Origin: Lentisphaerae bacterium GWF2_57_35
GTDB taxonomy: Bacteria; Verrucomicrobiota; Kiritimatiellia; CAIQIC01; GWF2-57-35
Assembly (NCBI GenBank): GCA_001804865.1
Contig: MHBK01000042.1
Coordinates: forward strand, 27,479-91,478
Direction of reading: 5' to 3'
DNA length: 64,000 nt
Part shown: positions 45,948-55,535 of the stretch, in pieces
Position numbering within the stretch: position 1 is the first letter of the stretch
Layout of the letters: every line of letters begins with the position of its first letter
Notes under the pieces: model-generated
Database searches by the model: none
Told to the model about the DNA's origin: nothing
The model's input: the letters and a program-made list of their open reading frames with translations, nothing else
Translations under genes and position numbers: made by a program

Positions 45948-47222
45948 CTAATTGCTTCTAATGGCGTCCTGCTCCACGGTTCGGTTAAGTTTGTTGCTTG
46001 GCGGATTGTTGAAGAAAGCCTCAGGGTATGCACGCGATTTTCCAGACTCGTTAGCCGTTGGAAGTTCAGTGATGTACTCAGGAAACTGTCGCTTCATCGC
46101 GTTTCGTATCGATTGGCCTCTTGACGGATACTTGTCGTACGCATTTTTCAACATGGCCGCGCCTTCTTCATTCCGCCCAAGCACACGGTAATGATGCGCC
46201 GCGTCGAAGATGGCAAAGAGCACAATATCCTCATGCGGACAGTTTTGAATAATCTCCTGGTAACGGAGAAGGGCCTCCTCTGACTTCCTGCCCGGAGGAT
46301 ACAAGACCGTCAGCTTTGTTGCCTTGAGCCGCCACTTTTCCTCATCGGAATCGGCGAGGGCGATGGCTTGGTCATAGCAAGCCGAGACTTCGGCGGAATT
46401 ATCGGTCAGAGACGCAATCTTCTTCAAAGCGGCGATTCGTTCGCTATTCTCTCGCGCATGGGCCAACTTCTCCCGCGCTTGGGTTAGCTGTGACTCCGGC
46501 GTGAGTCCCCAATAGTCATTCGGCTTGTATGAATTCAGCAGGTGTACGGGTGTGATGAAGTGGAGTTGCAGGGAGGGACGACCAATACCTTGAGTAAGAG
46601 TCCATGATGTCTGCCCTCCAACTTGCTGCGACACCAGATTAAGGAAATCCGCCAAAGTTCCTCCAGGAAAGCTGACGTCGATGAATATCTCGTCATAAAC
46701 AGGTCTAGACCGGCCACGCCCCACGAGCGATATGTTGAGGGTCATAAGATTCGCCGGTGCGTTTTGAAACAGGTTTTGTATCGATATGTTTGTGACCGAA
46801 TATGAAGAAAGCTTCGTAGCGCATAAGGCATTGCTTCTTGGCATGATGTTTATGACGGACGACGCAGCATCGACCTGCATGGCGTAGGAGGGATAATACC
46901 CGGCCATTCCTTTGAGTACCGCTTCAATGGTGTTGGTTGCAGCAGAAAAAGTAACCGTAATACGCGCCTCTGGCAATCGATCCAATCGAGCAGGCTCAGA
47001 GGGGCTGTCGTCAATCTCTAGCCCGACCAGAACGCCTTGTTTTCTCAGATCTTGGGCAATGGCTTCGAGCGACTGATTGGTGAATGAAAAAACAGGAATG
47101 ACCGTTTGAAGAAGCGCGTCCGTCTCTGTTCCGAATGCTGCAGGCAGGGAGCTAAAACAGACGGAATACGAAAAATATAACCCTGTCATCACAAATCGGC
47201 GAAATGAAAATACATTCATCAT
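45948..47222 (-). CDS. Secreted protein with STN-like and TPR-like regions
   Basis: 424 residues. A signal peptide of the type MMNVFSFRRFVMTGLYFSYS precedes VIPVFSFTNQSLEAIAQDLR, which resembles the STN/secretin short domain (SL..AL..L....G..i). A weaker second copy is at TLADFLNLVSQQVGGQTSWT. The C-terminal half (from QLTQAREKLAHARENSERIA) is helical, with repeating A..Y..A motifs such as CYDQAIALADSDEEKWRLKA, consistent with TPR-like repeats. The stop of the upstream gene is only 14 bases before the ATG, with GGAGAAAA as binding site, so it is part of the frameshifted-gene operon. Role unknown; it may assemble with those secreted products. Confidence 0.65.
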   Translation of the reverse strand: MMNVFSFRRFVMTGLYFSYSVCFSSLPAAFGTETDALLQTVIPVFSFTNQSLEAIAQDLRKQGVLVGLEIDDSPSEPARLDRLPEARITVTFSAATNTIEAVLKGMAGYYPSYAMQVDAASSVINIMPRSNALCATKLSSYSVTNISIQNLFQNAPANLMTLNISLVGRGRSRPVYDEIFIDVSFPGGTLADFLNLVSQQVGGQTSWTLTQGIGRPSLQLHFITPVHLLNSYKPNDYWGLTPESQLTQAREKLAHARENSERIAALKKIASLTDNSAEVSACYDQAIALADSDEEKWRLKATKLTVLYPPGRKSEEALLRYQEIIQNCPHEDIVLFAIFDAAHHYRVLGRNEEGAAMLKNAYDKYPSRGQSIRNAMKRQFPEYITELPTANESGKSRAYPEAFFNNPPSNKLNRTVEQDAIRSN

Positions 47223-47236
47223 AGTTTTCTCCGTTC

Positions 47237-49141
47237 TTAAGGTTGCGTTAGTGTAAGTGTTGCCGTTTTGAAGTTGCATTGCCAATCGGCATAAAGCCCG
47301 ATCACAACCTGTCCGGCCTGGGTCCCTGCCGTGATTTGGGCATTGCACGAATTCAGAACTACGTACGAGCAACCCAAAGTGTCCTGATTAGGAGCCCAAG
47401 ACCATTGTTGCGGCGGCAATAGTCCCTGTGGAGAGTCGAGCCAACAACAATCCACAGCGACAAGCGCGGTATTCGTTCCATCTGCGGGAATTGATGCGGG
47501 TGTGATCGCAATACTTTGTAGAACTGGAACGGGCGTGGATTGGTAATCGTCGTAGTGGTCTGAGTCGTTATCCACGATGACATACTCCGGATTGTTCAAG
47601 CTTTCGCACATACTTAGACTATAGGCCGCGTTGAATCCACTATGGATGTCATGGGTTTCGAATTCATTGTATTCGTCGCACAAGGGGCACTTCCATGCAA
47701 AACTTTGGGGCGTACTCATAATGACCGGCAGGCCGGCATGACAAGACGAAGGAATCCATCGGTTGAGATCGCGCATGGTTGAGTTCCAAGGATCGCTGAT
47801 CACATCCCATTCATCCATCAAACCGTCAGAATCGAGTATCCAAGGCTCTGTTTCGCCATAGGCGATTGGATAACCAGTATCCTGAAATGGATTTTCTTCA
47901 AGCTCAACCCTCTCCCAAATTTGAACCCCATCCAAATTGCCGCCAGACGATTCAAATCGGTGCATGAATAAGGCCGTATATGGTTCGTGTGTGGTCGGTT
48001 GAATATTCTGAATCGTCTGCTCGATTCTGGTCGGAACCGCTCGAACACGAATCTCGGTATCCGCATGACAGTCGTAACCGACCATCTTAGCGCGAACCTT
48101 CAAAAGTCCTGTATCCTCCGTCCCTGGGGTAACCGTCGCATAGAAATCAGATCCAGAAGGCGGAGAAGGATATTCCCCTCCTATCGGATAGCCCGAAGAG
48201 ATCGTCGCCCCGAAGGATTCGCCAACGAACGACCACTCAATACTCTGGTTTGGAATGGCCGGAACGATTTTTGCGCCGATGATTACTTTAGACTGGTCGC
48301 AATGACACGGCCATGTGATCGTTTTGTCGGATTCCAAACTGATTCGGATGACCTCGTTGCTAAAGGCCCCAAACCACAGGTCTTTCCCGTAATAGGAAAC
48401 GACATAGCCACCGGAGAATTCGCTATATGAAAAGGACGGCCAGGTAAAGTCCGTTTGAAGGATCGTGTATTTCGTCTCTGTGACAATCGGCAGCAAGAAA
48501 GACACATTGCCATTAAACCAAAAGCCGGTTTGACCTCGATAGGTGATCAGAGAGGTATCCAAGGGTTGCCCGGGATTGCGCCGATAATCAAGTCCCGAAA
48601 ACTGAAAGACTACCGTCTGTAGGGTCTGAGTCGGCCAATGCTTGACAAAATCAATCTCTGCGTGACCCTGGTAGTTATATATTTGCCAGTCATTCGGATT
48701 GCTGAGCGAATGAGCTTCCAAGCCACTACCCGAAGAGAAACCCCAAATGGAAGCAAAAGGAGACTCCTGGGCCACGCTGGAGTTCGTGCTGCTCTCGTCG
48801 TAGGTCTCCCACGATGTTTGACCATAAGTGTAACGTTGTCGAGAAGACCGGTATTCTTCACCATCGCGCATACGAGAAATCGAATCCCAAGAAGTGCGAA
48901 ATATCCCATCATGCCATTCCTCATCAATGATATCAGAATAGGCCCAATACGTATGCCAAAGAGAATCGGAGTTTTGAACCCAATATAGGACCTCATATCC
49001 GAGCGAGACGGGATCGGCGTAATAGCTGCGGCCGTTAAGCCTGGCCTCCGCCACGATCTCCGTACGGATAGGTGATCTCGAAAAAGAAGTTGGTGTCCCG
49101 GATAATGGTGTGGAAGTTGGTCGAAGTATTCCCCGCCGCAT
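47237..49141 (-). CDS. Large secreted protein, C-terminal fragment (frameshifted)
   Basis: 634 residues with no signal peptide. The frame's first ~30 residues overlap the end of the upstream fragment. From about GRSYYADPVSLGYEVLYWVQ it looks authentic, with several beta-rich segments, two CxC/CxxC pairs (CHCDQ, CPLCDEYNEF) and a final BIG2/Ig-like domain (IAITPASIPADGTNTALVAV). The protein is probably the C-terminal part of the same polypeptide as the two fragments upstream, split by a frameshift near 49040-49060. No enzyme motif recognised. The distinction between a natural pseudogene and an assembly error needs reads. Confidence 0.55.
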   Translation of the reverse strand: MRRGILRPTSTPLSGTPTSFSRSPIRTEIVAEARLNGRSYYADPVSLGYEVLYWVQNSDSLWHTYWAYSDIIDEEWHDGIFRTSWDSISRMRDGEEYRSSRQRYTYGQTSWETYDESSTNSSVAQESPFASIWGFSSGSGLEAHSLSNPNDWQIYNYQGHAEIDFVKHWPTQTLQTVVFQFSGLDYRRNPGQPLDTSLITYRGQTGFWFNGNVSFLLPIVTETKYTILQTDFTWPSFSYSEFSGGYVVSYYGKDLWFGAFSNEVIRISLESDKTITWPCHCDQSKVIIGAKIVPAIPNQSIEWSFVGESFGATISSGYPIGGEYPSPPSGSDFYATVTPGTEDTGLLKVRAKMVGYDCHADTEIRVRAVPTRIEQTIQNIQPTTHEPYTALFMHRFESSGGNLDGVQIWERVELEENPFQDTGYPIAYGETEPWILDSDGLMDEWDVISDPWNSTMRDLNRWIPSSCHAGLPVIMSTPQSFAWKCPLCDEYNEFETHDIHSGFNAAYSLSMCESLNNPEYVIVDNDSDHYDDYQSTPVPVLQSIAITPASIPADGTNTALVAVDCCWLDSPQGLLPPQQWSWAPNQDTLGCSYVVLNSCNAQITAGTQAGQVVIGLYADWQCNFKTATLTLTQP

Positions 49142-49988
49142 CGGAGGCCAGGGCTTGGAGGGTATTGCTTCCGGGGAACAGGTGAACCGTGCCCCAAACC
49201 TGCGTGACTGTTACCACGGCGGAAAAGGGACCGTTGGTTTGGTCCTGGGCATAGACCATGAAACGCACGTCCGCGGTCTCGTCGTCGGTGAGGCCTTTGA
49301 GATAGAGCAGGTCGTTTGTGCCAAAGGTAGTTTGATTGAACCAATTGGTCACTTCGCCGATGATTTCGTAGTCTTTGGGCAAGTCCAGCGTGATGGATGG
49401 AGCGGTTGCATCCCCGGTGGTATCCTGAACCACGTCGAGGAACTGGGTCGCGACGTTGCCCGCCATGTCTTCCGCTGTCACCTGTACGCGGTTGGTTCCG
49501 GTCTCCAGCATATACCGGTCGTATCGGAATCGCCCCTCTGAAATGCCGTCCGACCACTTGCCATCGACAAAGACCCGGACGGCGCTAACCGCATCGGTCG
49601 CGGCCCCGGTGACCATGATCCATCGCCGGTTCGTGGGCACTCCGTTGGAGGGCGAAAAATCGCCGATTGAGGGAGCCACATTATCGAAGATGATGGTTCC
49701 CGTGATGAGCGGGCTTTGCTCCACCGTGTTGCGGTAGAGCCGGACGTAGACCTGCCGTGTTCCGTTGGATTCGCCTTTCATGCCGTAGGGCAGGTTGGCC
49801 GCCAGGTCTTGCATGATGCCGTTGGTAAAGTCCTCGATTTCTCCGATGGCCGCGTGCTCCGCCACGAAACCGGGGAAGCTGACCAGGATATTCGTGGTCC
49901 GGGTGTATAGCGCGTGGCGGTCGATTTCGAGTACCAGAGGAGGCGTGCTCGAGGAGCTAAGAGGATCGAAGCCTTTTTGCTTCTTCAA
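49035..49988 (-). CDS. Large secreted protein, middle fragment (frameshifted)
   Basis: 317 residues, no signal peptide. It begins KKQKGFDPLSSSSTPPLVLE, which continues naturally from the upstream frame's DWFSDGFEEA if one A is removed from the AAAAA run at about 49976-49985. The rest has Ig-like repeats (NVAPSIGDFSPSNGVP; AVRVFVDGKWSDG; NRVQVTAEDMAGNVATQFLD). It ends RDTNFFFEITYPYGDRGGGQ at a second apparent frame break. Not an independent gene, in my view. Confidence 0.55.
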   Translation of the reverse strand: MKKQKGFDPLSSSSTPPLVLEIDRHALYTRTTNILVSFPGFVAEHAAIGEIEDFTNGIMQDLAANLPYGMKGESNGTRQVYVRLYRNTVEQSPLITGTIIFDNVAPSIGDFSPSNGVPTNRRWIMVTGAATDAVSAVRVFVDGKWSDGISEGRFRYDRYMLETGTNRVQVTAEDMAGNVATQFLDVVQDTTGDATAPSITLDLPKDYEIIGEVTNWFNQTTFGTNDLLYLKGLTDDETADVRFMVYAQDQTNGPFSAVVTVTQVWGTVHLFPGSNTLQALASDAAGNTSTNFHTIIRDTNFFFEITYPYGDRGGGQA

Positions 49989-51255
49989 AGCCGTCCGAAA
50001 ACCAATCCAAGTCCGTATCGGCGGAGTCAGGATCGGTGCCCAAGACCGTTTCGAGGTCGTCGCTCAAGCCGTCCTCGTCGCTGTCGCCGGGATGGTTCAG
50101 GGGATTGGTTCCTGCCCTAATTTCCGCGCCGTCCAGGGCTCCGTCAAGGTCGGCGTCGGAGAGGGTGGGATTGGTTTTGTGAACGAAGAGTTCGACGGCG
50201 GAGTTGAGGCCGTCGTTGTCTTCGTCGACGGCATTGGCTCCGATGGCGTAGATGCGGTGGCAGGGCTCGTTGTTGGTGTTGAGGCCCAGGGGTCGGGCGT
50301 CGAGCCAGACGGTACTGGCTTCGCCGGTGAGGACCAGGTTGCTCACGGCCAGCGTCCAGACGCGGTCCAGTCCGGCGAAGCTTTTTTCCGGGTCGGTATA
50401 GCAGGTCGAGCAGCCTTCGCAGGGCGCTTCGTTGGTGGGCGGCTCAAAGCCTCCTCCGCTCCCGCTTCCTCCGTTGGTGTAGACGCAGGCGGGCATGTCG
50501 TAAGAATAAGCCGACCAGACGGAGCCGGAGTAGGAGGATGGATAGGAGATTTCAAGTTGGAGGCTGTTGGTCACTTTCTTGATGTGAGTGATTTTGAGTT
50601 CTTCCAAAGCTTCCATCGACATTGTTTGCATCGACCCACTGCTATCGGTCAAGACCATCGCGGGTTGGCTCGCGGCCAAGGCGGTTTCGCGCTCGGTCAC
50701 ACGTCGGGACTTCAGCGTGATGTGCCAGACGATCCGGCGCTTGCAGAGTTCGCGGTCGAGGTAACGCTGGTAGCTCTCGAACTTCGACGGCTGCGGCCAG
50801 GGGAGGGCGCGGAATACCATTTCTTCCTTGTAGGGCGAGCCTGCGGTTTTGGGGACGCTCATGATCAGAAGTTCTTCCTGGGCGATGTCTTCGTAGATCA
50901 TCAAATCGGCGTCGTGCGGGATTTGCTTGGAGATTTCGCTGCCGGGATCGAAGTAATAGGTCCCGGCCTCAAAGTCCCAGAACCAATCGTTCATTTGGAG
51001 GACGGCCCAATCTATCGGCGAATCGTCGGGCAGCAGGGCCGAAATGACCAAAGGGTAGGAACTATCGCGGAAAGAAGTGAACTCTTTGATGAGCTGCGGC
51101 CAGGTGTTGAGCGTCCGGGCATTGAAATCCTCGGCTTGCTCCTTCGTCAACTGCACGGCGGCATACGTGAGCGACCCGAACAAGCCCCCCAACAACAAGA
51201 GGCACAACACGCGCATGTCAACCCGCCCCATCAGACGCCGAATCTTCTGTACCAT
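49957..51255 (-). CDS. Large secreted protein, N-terminal fragment (frameshifted)
   Basis: 432 residues with a signal peptide (MRVLCLLLLGGLFGSLTYAA after a short charged start; the ATG at 51216 is an alternative start). Middle part has an unrecognised region and a Cys-rich CEGCSTCYTDPE segment. The end has several thrombospondin-3-like calcium repeats: DEDNDGLNSAVE, DADLDGALDGAE, DSDEDGLSDDLE, DTDLDWFSDGFE. Joined to the next two fragments it would be a ~1350-residue secreted protein. A run of ten C on the plus strand (51257-51266) lies directly upstream of the ATG at 51255. Confidence 0.65.
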   Translation of the reverse strand: MVQKIRRLMGRVDMRVLCLLLLGGLFGSLTYAAVQLTKEQAEDFNARTLNTWPQLIKEFTSFRDSSYPLVISALLPDDSPIDWAVLQMNDWFWDFEAGTYYFDPGSEISKQIPHDADLMIYEDIAQEELLIMSVPKTAGSPYKEEMVFRALPWPQPSKFESYQRYLDRELCKRRIVWHITLKSRRVTERETALAASQPAMVLTDSSGSMQTMSMEALEELKITHIKKVTNSLQLEISYPSSYSGSVWSAYSYDMPACVYTNGGSGSGGGFEPPTNEAPCEGCSTCYTDPEKSFAGLDRVWTLAVSNLVLTGEASTVWLDARPLGLNTNNEPCHRIYAIGANAVDEDNDGLNSAVELFVHKTNPTLSDADLDGALDGAEIRAGTNPLNHPGDSDEDGLSDDLETVLGTDPDSADTDLDWFSDGFEEAKRLRSS

Positions 51256-51256
51256 T

Positions 51257-51266
51257 CCCCCCCCCC
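51257..51266. repeat. Ten-base homopolymer next to a start codon
   Basis: C10 on the plus strand (G10 on the coding strand) sits one base upstream of the ATG at 51255, within the ribosome-binding region. Such tracts often slip and can phase-vary translation. Confidence 0.8.
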
Positions 51267-51544
51267 TTGTTACGCGCACCAGACAGAAAGCGCGGACATC
51301 CCGCCACGCTCCGTCTGAGGGCCGCCAGGCCCGTGCAAGAACATGAAACGGAACATTTTCTGCAATGACGCAAAATCGTTATTCAGTTGTCTCTTACTAC
51401 TTCTCTTTAATATCCCCTGCTTAAAAAATTGTCGACAGTCGTCACAAAGGGTTTCCCCTTCGCAAGCTATCGTCGCCACCATTCTGAAGCCTCCCTAAGA
51501 ATGAACAAGGGAAATTTTTTGGGAAAAAGAGGTCTTCATTTCCA

Positions 51545-54058
51545 TTATCCGAACAACGACATTTGCCCTTCGTTCGAGCGGGTTTTACGGCCTTTTTTCT
51601 GTGCAATCTTGGGCTGGCCGCCTTCGCTGAATTCGCCTTCTTCGAGGTTGCCGAGGATTTCCTTGGCGCGGTCGACCACTTCCGCCGGCAGGCCGGCGAG
51701 GCGCGCGACCTGGATGCCGTAGCTTTTATCGGCGGCGCCGGGGACGATTTTGCGGAGGAAGGCGATGCGGTCGTTTTTCTCGCTGATGAGCACGTTGTAA
51801 TTCTTGATGCCGGGCATGGTCAGCGCGAGGTCGGTCAACTCGTGATAGTGCGTGGCGAACAGGGTCTTGGCTTTGACGGCGGCGTTGTTGTGCAGAAATT
51901 CCGCGACGGCCCAGGCGATGCTGATGCCGTCGAAGGTGCTGGTGCCGCGTCCGATTTCGTCGAGCACGATCAGGCTTTTCGGCGTGGCGTTGTTGAGAAT
52001 GTTGGCGGTCTCCTGCATCTCGACCATGAAGGTACTGCGGCCGCGGGAGATGTCGTCGCTGGCGCCGACGCGCGTGAAAACACGGTCCACCACCCCGACC
52101 TCCGCCGAGGCGGCGGGCACAAACGAGCCGATCTGCGCCATGATGACGATCAGCGCGACCTGCCGGATGTAGGTGGATTTTCCGGCCATGTTGGGGCCGG
52201 TGATGACAATCAACTGATTCACGGAGCCGTCGAGCAACGTGTCGTTCGGAACAAAACGCTCGGCCTCGGCCATCTGTTCGATCACGGGATGGCGGCCATC
52301 CTGGATACGCAGGGCATCGCCTTCCGTCATCGAGGGACGGACATAGCGCAGAGCCAGAGCGCGCTCGGCCAGCGCGGCCAGCGCATCGAGTTCGGCTACG
52401 GCCTGGGCGGTTTGTTGAATGAGGGCGGTTTCTTTCACGCAGGCGTCGCGGAGTTCAAGAAACAGCTCGTATTCGAGCGCCACCGAGCGATCCTGCGCGC
52501 CGAAAATTTTGTTTTCGTATTCCTTGAGTTCGGGCGTGATGAACCGTTCCGCATTGACGATGGTCTGCTTGCGGATGTAGTCGGCGGGCACATCGGCCAA
52601 ATTGCTCTTGGTGATTTCGATGTAATAGCCGAAGACTTTGTTGTGCCGAACCTTGAGCGACTTGATGCCGGTGCGCTCCTGTTCGCGGGCCTGGAATTCC
52701 GCCAGCCAGCGTTTACCTTCCGTCGCCGCATCGCGCAATTCGTCGAGTTCGGCATGGTAGCCCTTTCGGATCAGTCCGCCCTCCTTGATGGCGAGGGGCA
52801 GTTCATCGGCCAGGGCGCGGTCGATCAGCGAAACGAGTTCGGGCAACGGAACGAGTTGAGCCGCCAGCGAGGCCAGCCGTTCGGCGGGGTGGTTCAGCAC
52901 GCGTTCCTGAAGAGCGGGCACGCTTTGAAGGGAAATGCCCAGGGCTTTTACATCGCGCGCATTGCCGCCGCCGGCGCTCAGGCGGGCGATCAGGCGCTCC
53001 AGATCCTTGATCTCGGCCAAGCGGTCGCGCAATTCCAGCAGCAAGCCCCGATCCTTCAGGAGCGCCTCGACCGCGCTGTGGCGGGCGTCAAGCTGCCGCA
53101 AATCCGTCAGCGGCCGCAAAATCCAGTCGCGCAGAAGGCGTCCGCCCATGGACGTTTTGGTGGCGTCCAACACGCGCAACAGGGTATTGGCGGACCCGGC
53201 TCTGGCCGTGCTGCGCGACGAAACCAAGTCCAGGTTGGCAATGGTGGATTCGTCCAGCACCATGAAATCGCGCGGATTCTTGAAGGCGAGGCGCTGGACA
53301 TGCCGGACCTGTCGGCGAAGTTCCTGCGTCACGTAATGAAGCACCGCGCCCGCCGCGCCGACGCCCACCCGGCAGTCTTCGCAGCCGAAACCGGCCAGCG
53401 AATGCACGTTGAAATGGCGGATCAACAAATCGCGGGCCATATCGTACTCGAAGGTCCAGTCGTCATGCGGACTCGTTAAAATGGAAACCGACGAAGAGCC
53501 GGTGACCGACCGCAGCAACGGATCGTCTTTTTGTTGTTCGGGCGCCACGCACTCGGAAGGGGCGTAACGAACCATGTTGTCGCGCAGCGCCGCCGCATCG
53601 CGGGTCTCTTCAACCCAGAACGCGCCCGTGGAAAGATCCAGCATCGCCAACCCCAGCACGTCCCCGTTCCGGCAAAGCCCGGCGAGGTAATTGTTGCGGT
53701 TGGATTCGAGAACGTTGTCTTCCAGGACGGTTCCGGGCGTTATCACGCGGGTGATCTCGCGCCTCACAATGCCGCGAGCCAGAGCCGGGTCTTCCATCTG
53801 GTCGCAAATGGCTACTTTCTTGCCTGCGCGGATCAGCTTGGCCAGGTACATATCGGCGGCATGATACGGCACGCCGCACATCGGGGTGCTGTGCCGCTTG
53901 GTCAGGGCAATGTCGAGAATCTGCGCCGCCTCCTTGGCGTCGTCGTAAAACATTTCGTAAAAATCGCCCAGACGAAAAAACAGGATCGTGTCCGCAGACA
54001 CCTCCGCTTTGATCCGCCGGTATTGCCCCATCATGGGCGTGGTCTGGTCTGTCGTCAT
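51545..54058 (-). CDS. mutS: DNA mismatch repair ATPase MutS
   Basis: 837 residues. Domain I starts MMGQYRRIKAEV...ILFFRLGDFYEMFYDDA, with the mispair-contacting F-x-E pattern (DFYEMF). Connector, lever and clamp follow. The ATPase domain has Walker A ITGPNMAGKSTYIRQVAL, then a GASDDISRGRSTFMVEM signature and VLDEIGRGTSTFDG Walker B. The C-terminus VDRAKEILGNLE... ends MSLFG, a beta-clamp-binding-like tail. Start chosen at MTTDQTTP since it is 45 codons after an implausible in-frame upstream start and has GAGG upstream. A partial second copy of its 3' end is at 45757. No mutL in the window. Confidence 0.96.
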   Translation of the reverse strand: MTTDQTTPMMGQYRRIKAEVSADTILFFRLGDFYEMFYDDAKEAAQILDIALTKRHSTPMCGVPYHAADMYLAKLIRAGKKVAICDQMEDPALARGIVRREITRVITPGTVLEDNVLESNRNNYLAGLCRNGDVLGLAMLDLSTGAFWVEETRDAAALRDNMVRYAPSECVAPEQQKDDPLLRSVTGSSSVSILTSPHDDWTFEYDMARDLLIRHFNVHSLAGFGCEDCRVGVGAAGAVLHYVTQELRRQVRHVQRLAFKNPRDFMVLDESTIANLDLVSSRSTARAGSANTLLRVLDATKTSMGGRLLRDWILRPLTDLRQLDARHSAVEALLKDRGLLLELRDRLAEIKDLERLIARLSAGGGNARDVKALGISLQSVPALQERVLNHPAERLASLAAQLVPLPELVSLIDRALADELPLAIKEGGLIRKGYHAELDELRDAATEGKRWLAEFQAREQERTGIKSLKVRHNKVFGYYIEITKSNLADVPADYIRKQTIVNAERFITPELKEYENKIFGAQDRSVALEYELFLELRDACVKETALIQQTAQAVAELDALAALAERALALRYVRPSMTEGDALRIQDGRHPVIEQMAEAERFVPNDTLLDGSVNQLIVITGPNMAGKSTYIRQVALIVIMAQIGSFVPAASAEVGVVDRVFTRVGASDDISRGRSTFMVEMQETANILNNATPKSLIVLDEIGRGTSTFDGISIAWAVAEFLHNNAAVKAKTLFATHYHELTDLALTMPGIKNYNVLISEKNDRIAFLRKIVPGAADKSYGIQVARLAGLPAEVVDRAKEILGNLEEGEFSEGGQPKIAQKKGRKTRSNEGQMSLFG

Positions 54059-54155
54059 CCTCGTATCGCCCTGTTCCGTAAATTTAGCATGGAGGTTATA
54101 TAGCGCATCTCCGGGAAAAAGGCTACCGGGGTTTTGGGGTGCGCAACCCTTGGGG

Positions 54156-54215
54156 GTTGCATCTTGACACGGCTCTTTCTCAACGTCTGGCACTGGAAAG
54201 AAGCCACCGGCTTAG
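54156..54215 (+). repeat. Dispersed repeat (TTGACACGGC...CTGGAAAGAA), plus copy
   Basis: GCATCTTGACACGGCT then TTCTCAACGTCTGGCACTGG and AAAGAAGCCACCGGCTTAGA, which matches the minus strand of 58570-58637. It precedes mutS and partly overlaps an upstream extension of it that was rejected. Confidence 0.6.
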
Positions 54216-54249
54216 AGTCTATTTCGGTAGGACGCCGTTCTGATTCCAT

Positions 54250-54331
54250 CTCATAATCGTAATCCTAATCTTAATCATAATCTGCATTTGCTTTATCCAG
54301 AAAGAGATTAAGATTACGATTAAGATTATGA
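54250..54331. repeat. Hexamer array inverted repeat, second copy
   Basis: CTCATAATCGTAATC...AATCATAATCT and AGATTAAGATTACG...GATTATGAG are opposite arms around about 20 bases, giving a long AT-rich hairpin. Related to 29650-29731. Confidence 0.75.
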
Positions 54332-54379
54332 GTGAGATAGGGAGGGCCAAGGCCCGCCGGACACGCGTCTATCGTATGT

Positions 54380-54697
54380 TTAGAAGCTTTTGCTTTCGCT
54401 GTCTTCAAACTCTCCAGGCGGAATTTCGGAGTCGTCTTCCTGCGTTAAGCGCTCCGCTTCTTCATCCGCACCCAACACTTCGTTCAGGTTTCGGACATCG
54501 TCGAAATCCGGAGCTTCTTCTTCGTCGTCGTCTTCTTCGTCGGCCTGGTCGGCGCAATCCGGACAAACTGCGGATCGCGGGACGCAAATGCGGCAGAACT
54601 CCGCACCGCACATGCTGCATTCCTTCATGTATTCGTCGCCGTGGACAGGACACCCCTGTCCCATGCCATACACGCCCGTTTCCTCATCTACCGTCAT
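54380..54697 (-). CDS. Acidic zinc-ribbon protein of unknown function
   Basis: 105 residues. N-terminal half carries CPVH, CSMCGAEFCRIC and CPDC cysteine clusters, enough for one or two zinc sites (CxxC...CxxC). The C-terminal half is strongly acidic with an EEDDDEEEAPDFDD run and no hydrophobic segment. A GGGAGAATG site precedes the ATG. No close family was recognised. Between mutS and the HNH gene on the same strand, but not overlapping either. It could be a cytoplasmic nucleic-acid- or protein-binding adaptor. Confidence 0.6.
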   Translation of the reverse strand: MTVDEETGVYGMGQGCPVHGDEYMKECSMCGAEFCRICVPRSAVCPDCADQADEEDDDEEEAPDFDDVRNLNEVLGADEEAERLTQEDDSEIPPGEFEDSESKSF

Positions 54698-54920
54698 GGT
54701 TCATTCTCCCTAAAATGTTGCCATTTTTCGAAGCCTCTGTGGCTCATATCGGACAACATACACCGTGCTCTTTTTTTGTGAAGTGTCCGCCGAAAAGATA
54801 TCTCCGACGCCTTAATTCGCACGCGTATTTTTCATAAGATAACCAATGCGTCAAGGCTGTGTTCAGGAAAAGATGAGGCAACCGCTCTCTTCGAGCGCCC
54901 AAGCGCTTCCGGCTGGCGGA

Positions 54921-55535
54921 TTAATCCTCGCCCAACTCGACATTCCAATAGGCCAGATCCAGAAAATGCCGCCAGCTTCGATCGTTGCCGCGGGCAAACT
55001 GCACTTCGATAAACGGACGCCAACGCGGTTTTTTCGGCTTGCGAACCAAGTGCATGCCGGCTTGCTCCGGCGTACGCCCGCCCTTGCGGGTGTTGCAGTC
55101 GATGCAACTGCACACCACATTGGTCCAGGTGGTCAGGCCGCCGCGCAAACGCGGCACGACATGGTCGATGTTCAAGTCCTTGCGGTCGTATTTATTTCCG
55201 CAATACTGGCAGGTGTCCTTGTCGCGCTCGAAAACGTTATGCCGGGTAAACTTAACCTCTTTGTTGGGCAGCCGGTCAAAGAACAACAACAGGATGATGC
55301 GAGGGATGGGAATGCGAATGGAAATGGTGCGCACCGCCGGTACATCGGCCGCCCGGCCCGTGAAATCGCACCATTCACGAAACGAAAAGGTGCTGAAGTT
55401 TCCTTCGTGCTCATAAACCGCCTGAGCGTGTCCGGTATACAGCAATGTCAGCGCACGCTCTGCCGTGCAGACATTCACCGCCTGCCAGAGACGATTCAAC
55501 ACAAGTACATGATGTTGGTTGGTTGAAGAGCCCAT
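54921..55535 (-). CDS. HNH endonuclease family protein
   Basis: 204 residues. N-terminus HHVLVLNRLWQAVNVCTAER leads to a short domain common in PVC and planctomycetal HNH proteins. The HNH fold has CQYCGNKYDRKDLNIDHVVP followed by GGLTTWTNVVCSCIDCNTRKGG, with H-H/N positions and four zinc-type cysteines (CxxC, CxxC). It is a cytoplasmic nuclease of unknown target; possibly a restriction or repair relative of McrA-type proteins. No restriction methylase is near. Confidence 0.88.
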   Translation of the reverse strand: MGSSTNQHHVLVLNRLWQAVNVCTAERALTLLYTGHAQAVYEHEGNFSTFSFREWCDFTGRAADVPAVRTISIRIPIPRIILLLFFDRLPNKEVKFTRHNVFERDKDTCQYCGNKYDRKDLNIDHVVPRLRGGLTTWTNVVCSCIDCNTRKGGRTPEQAGMHLVRKPKKPRWRPFIEVQFARGNDRSWRHFLDLAYWNVELGED

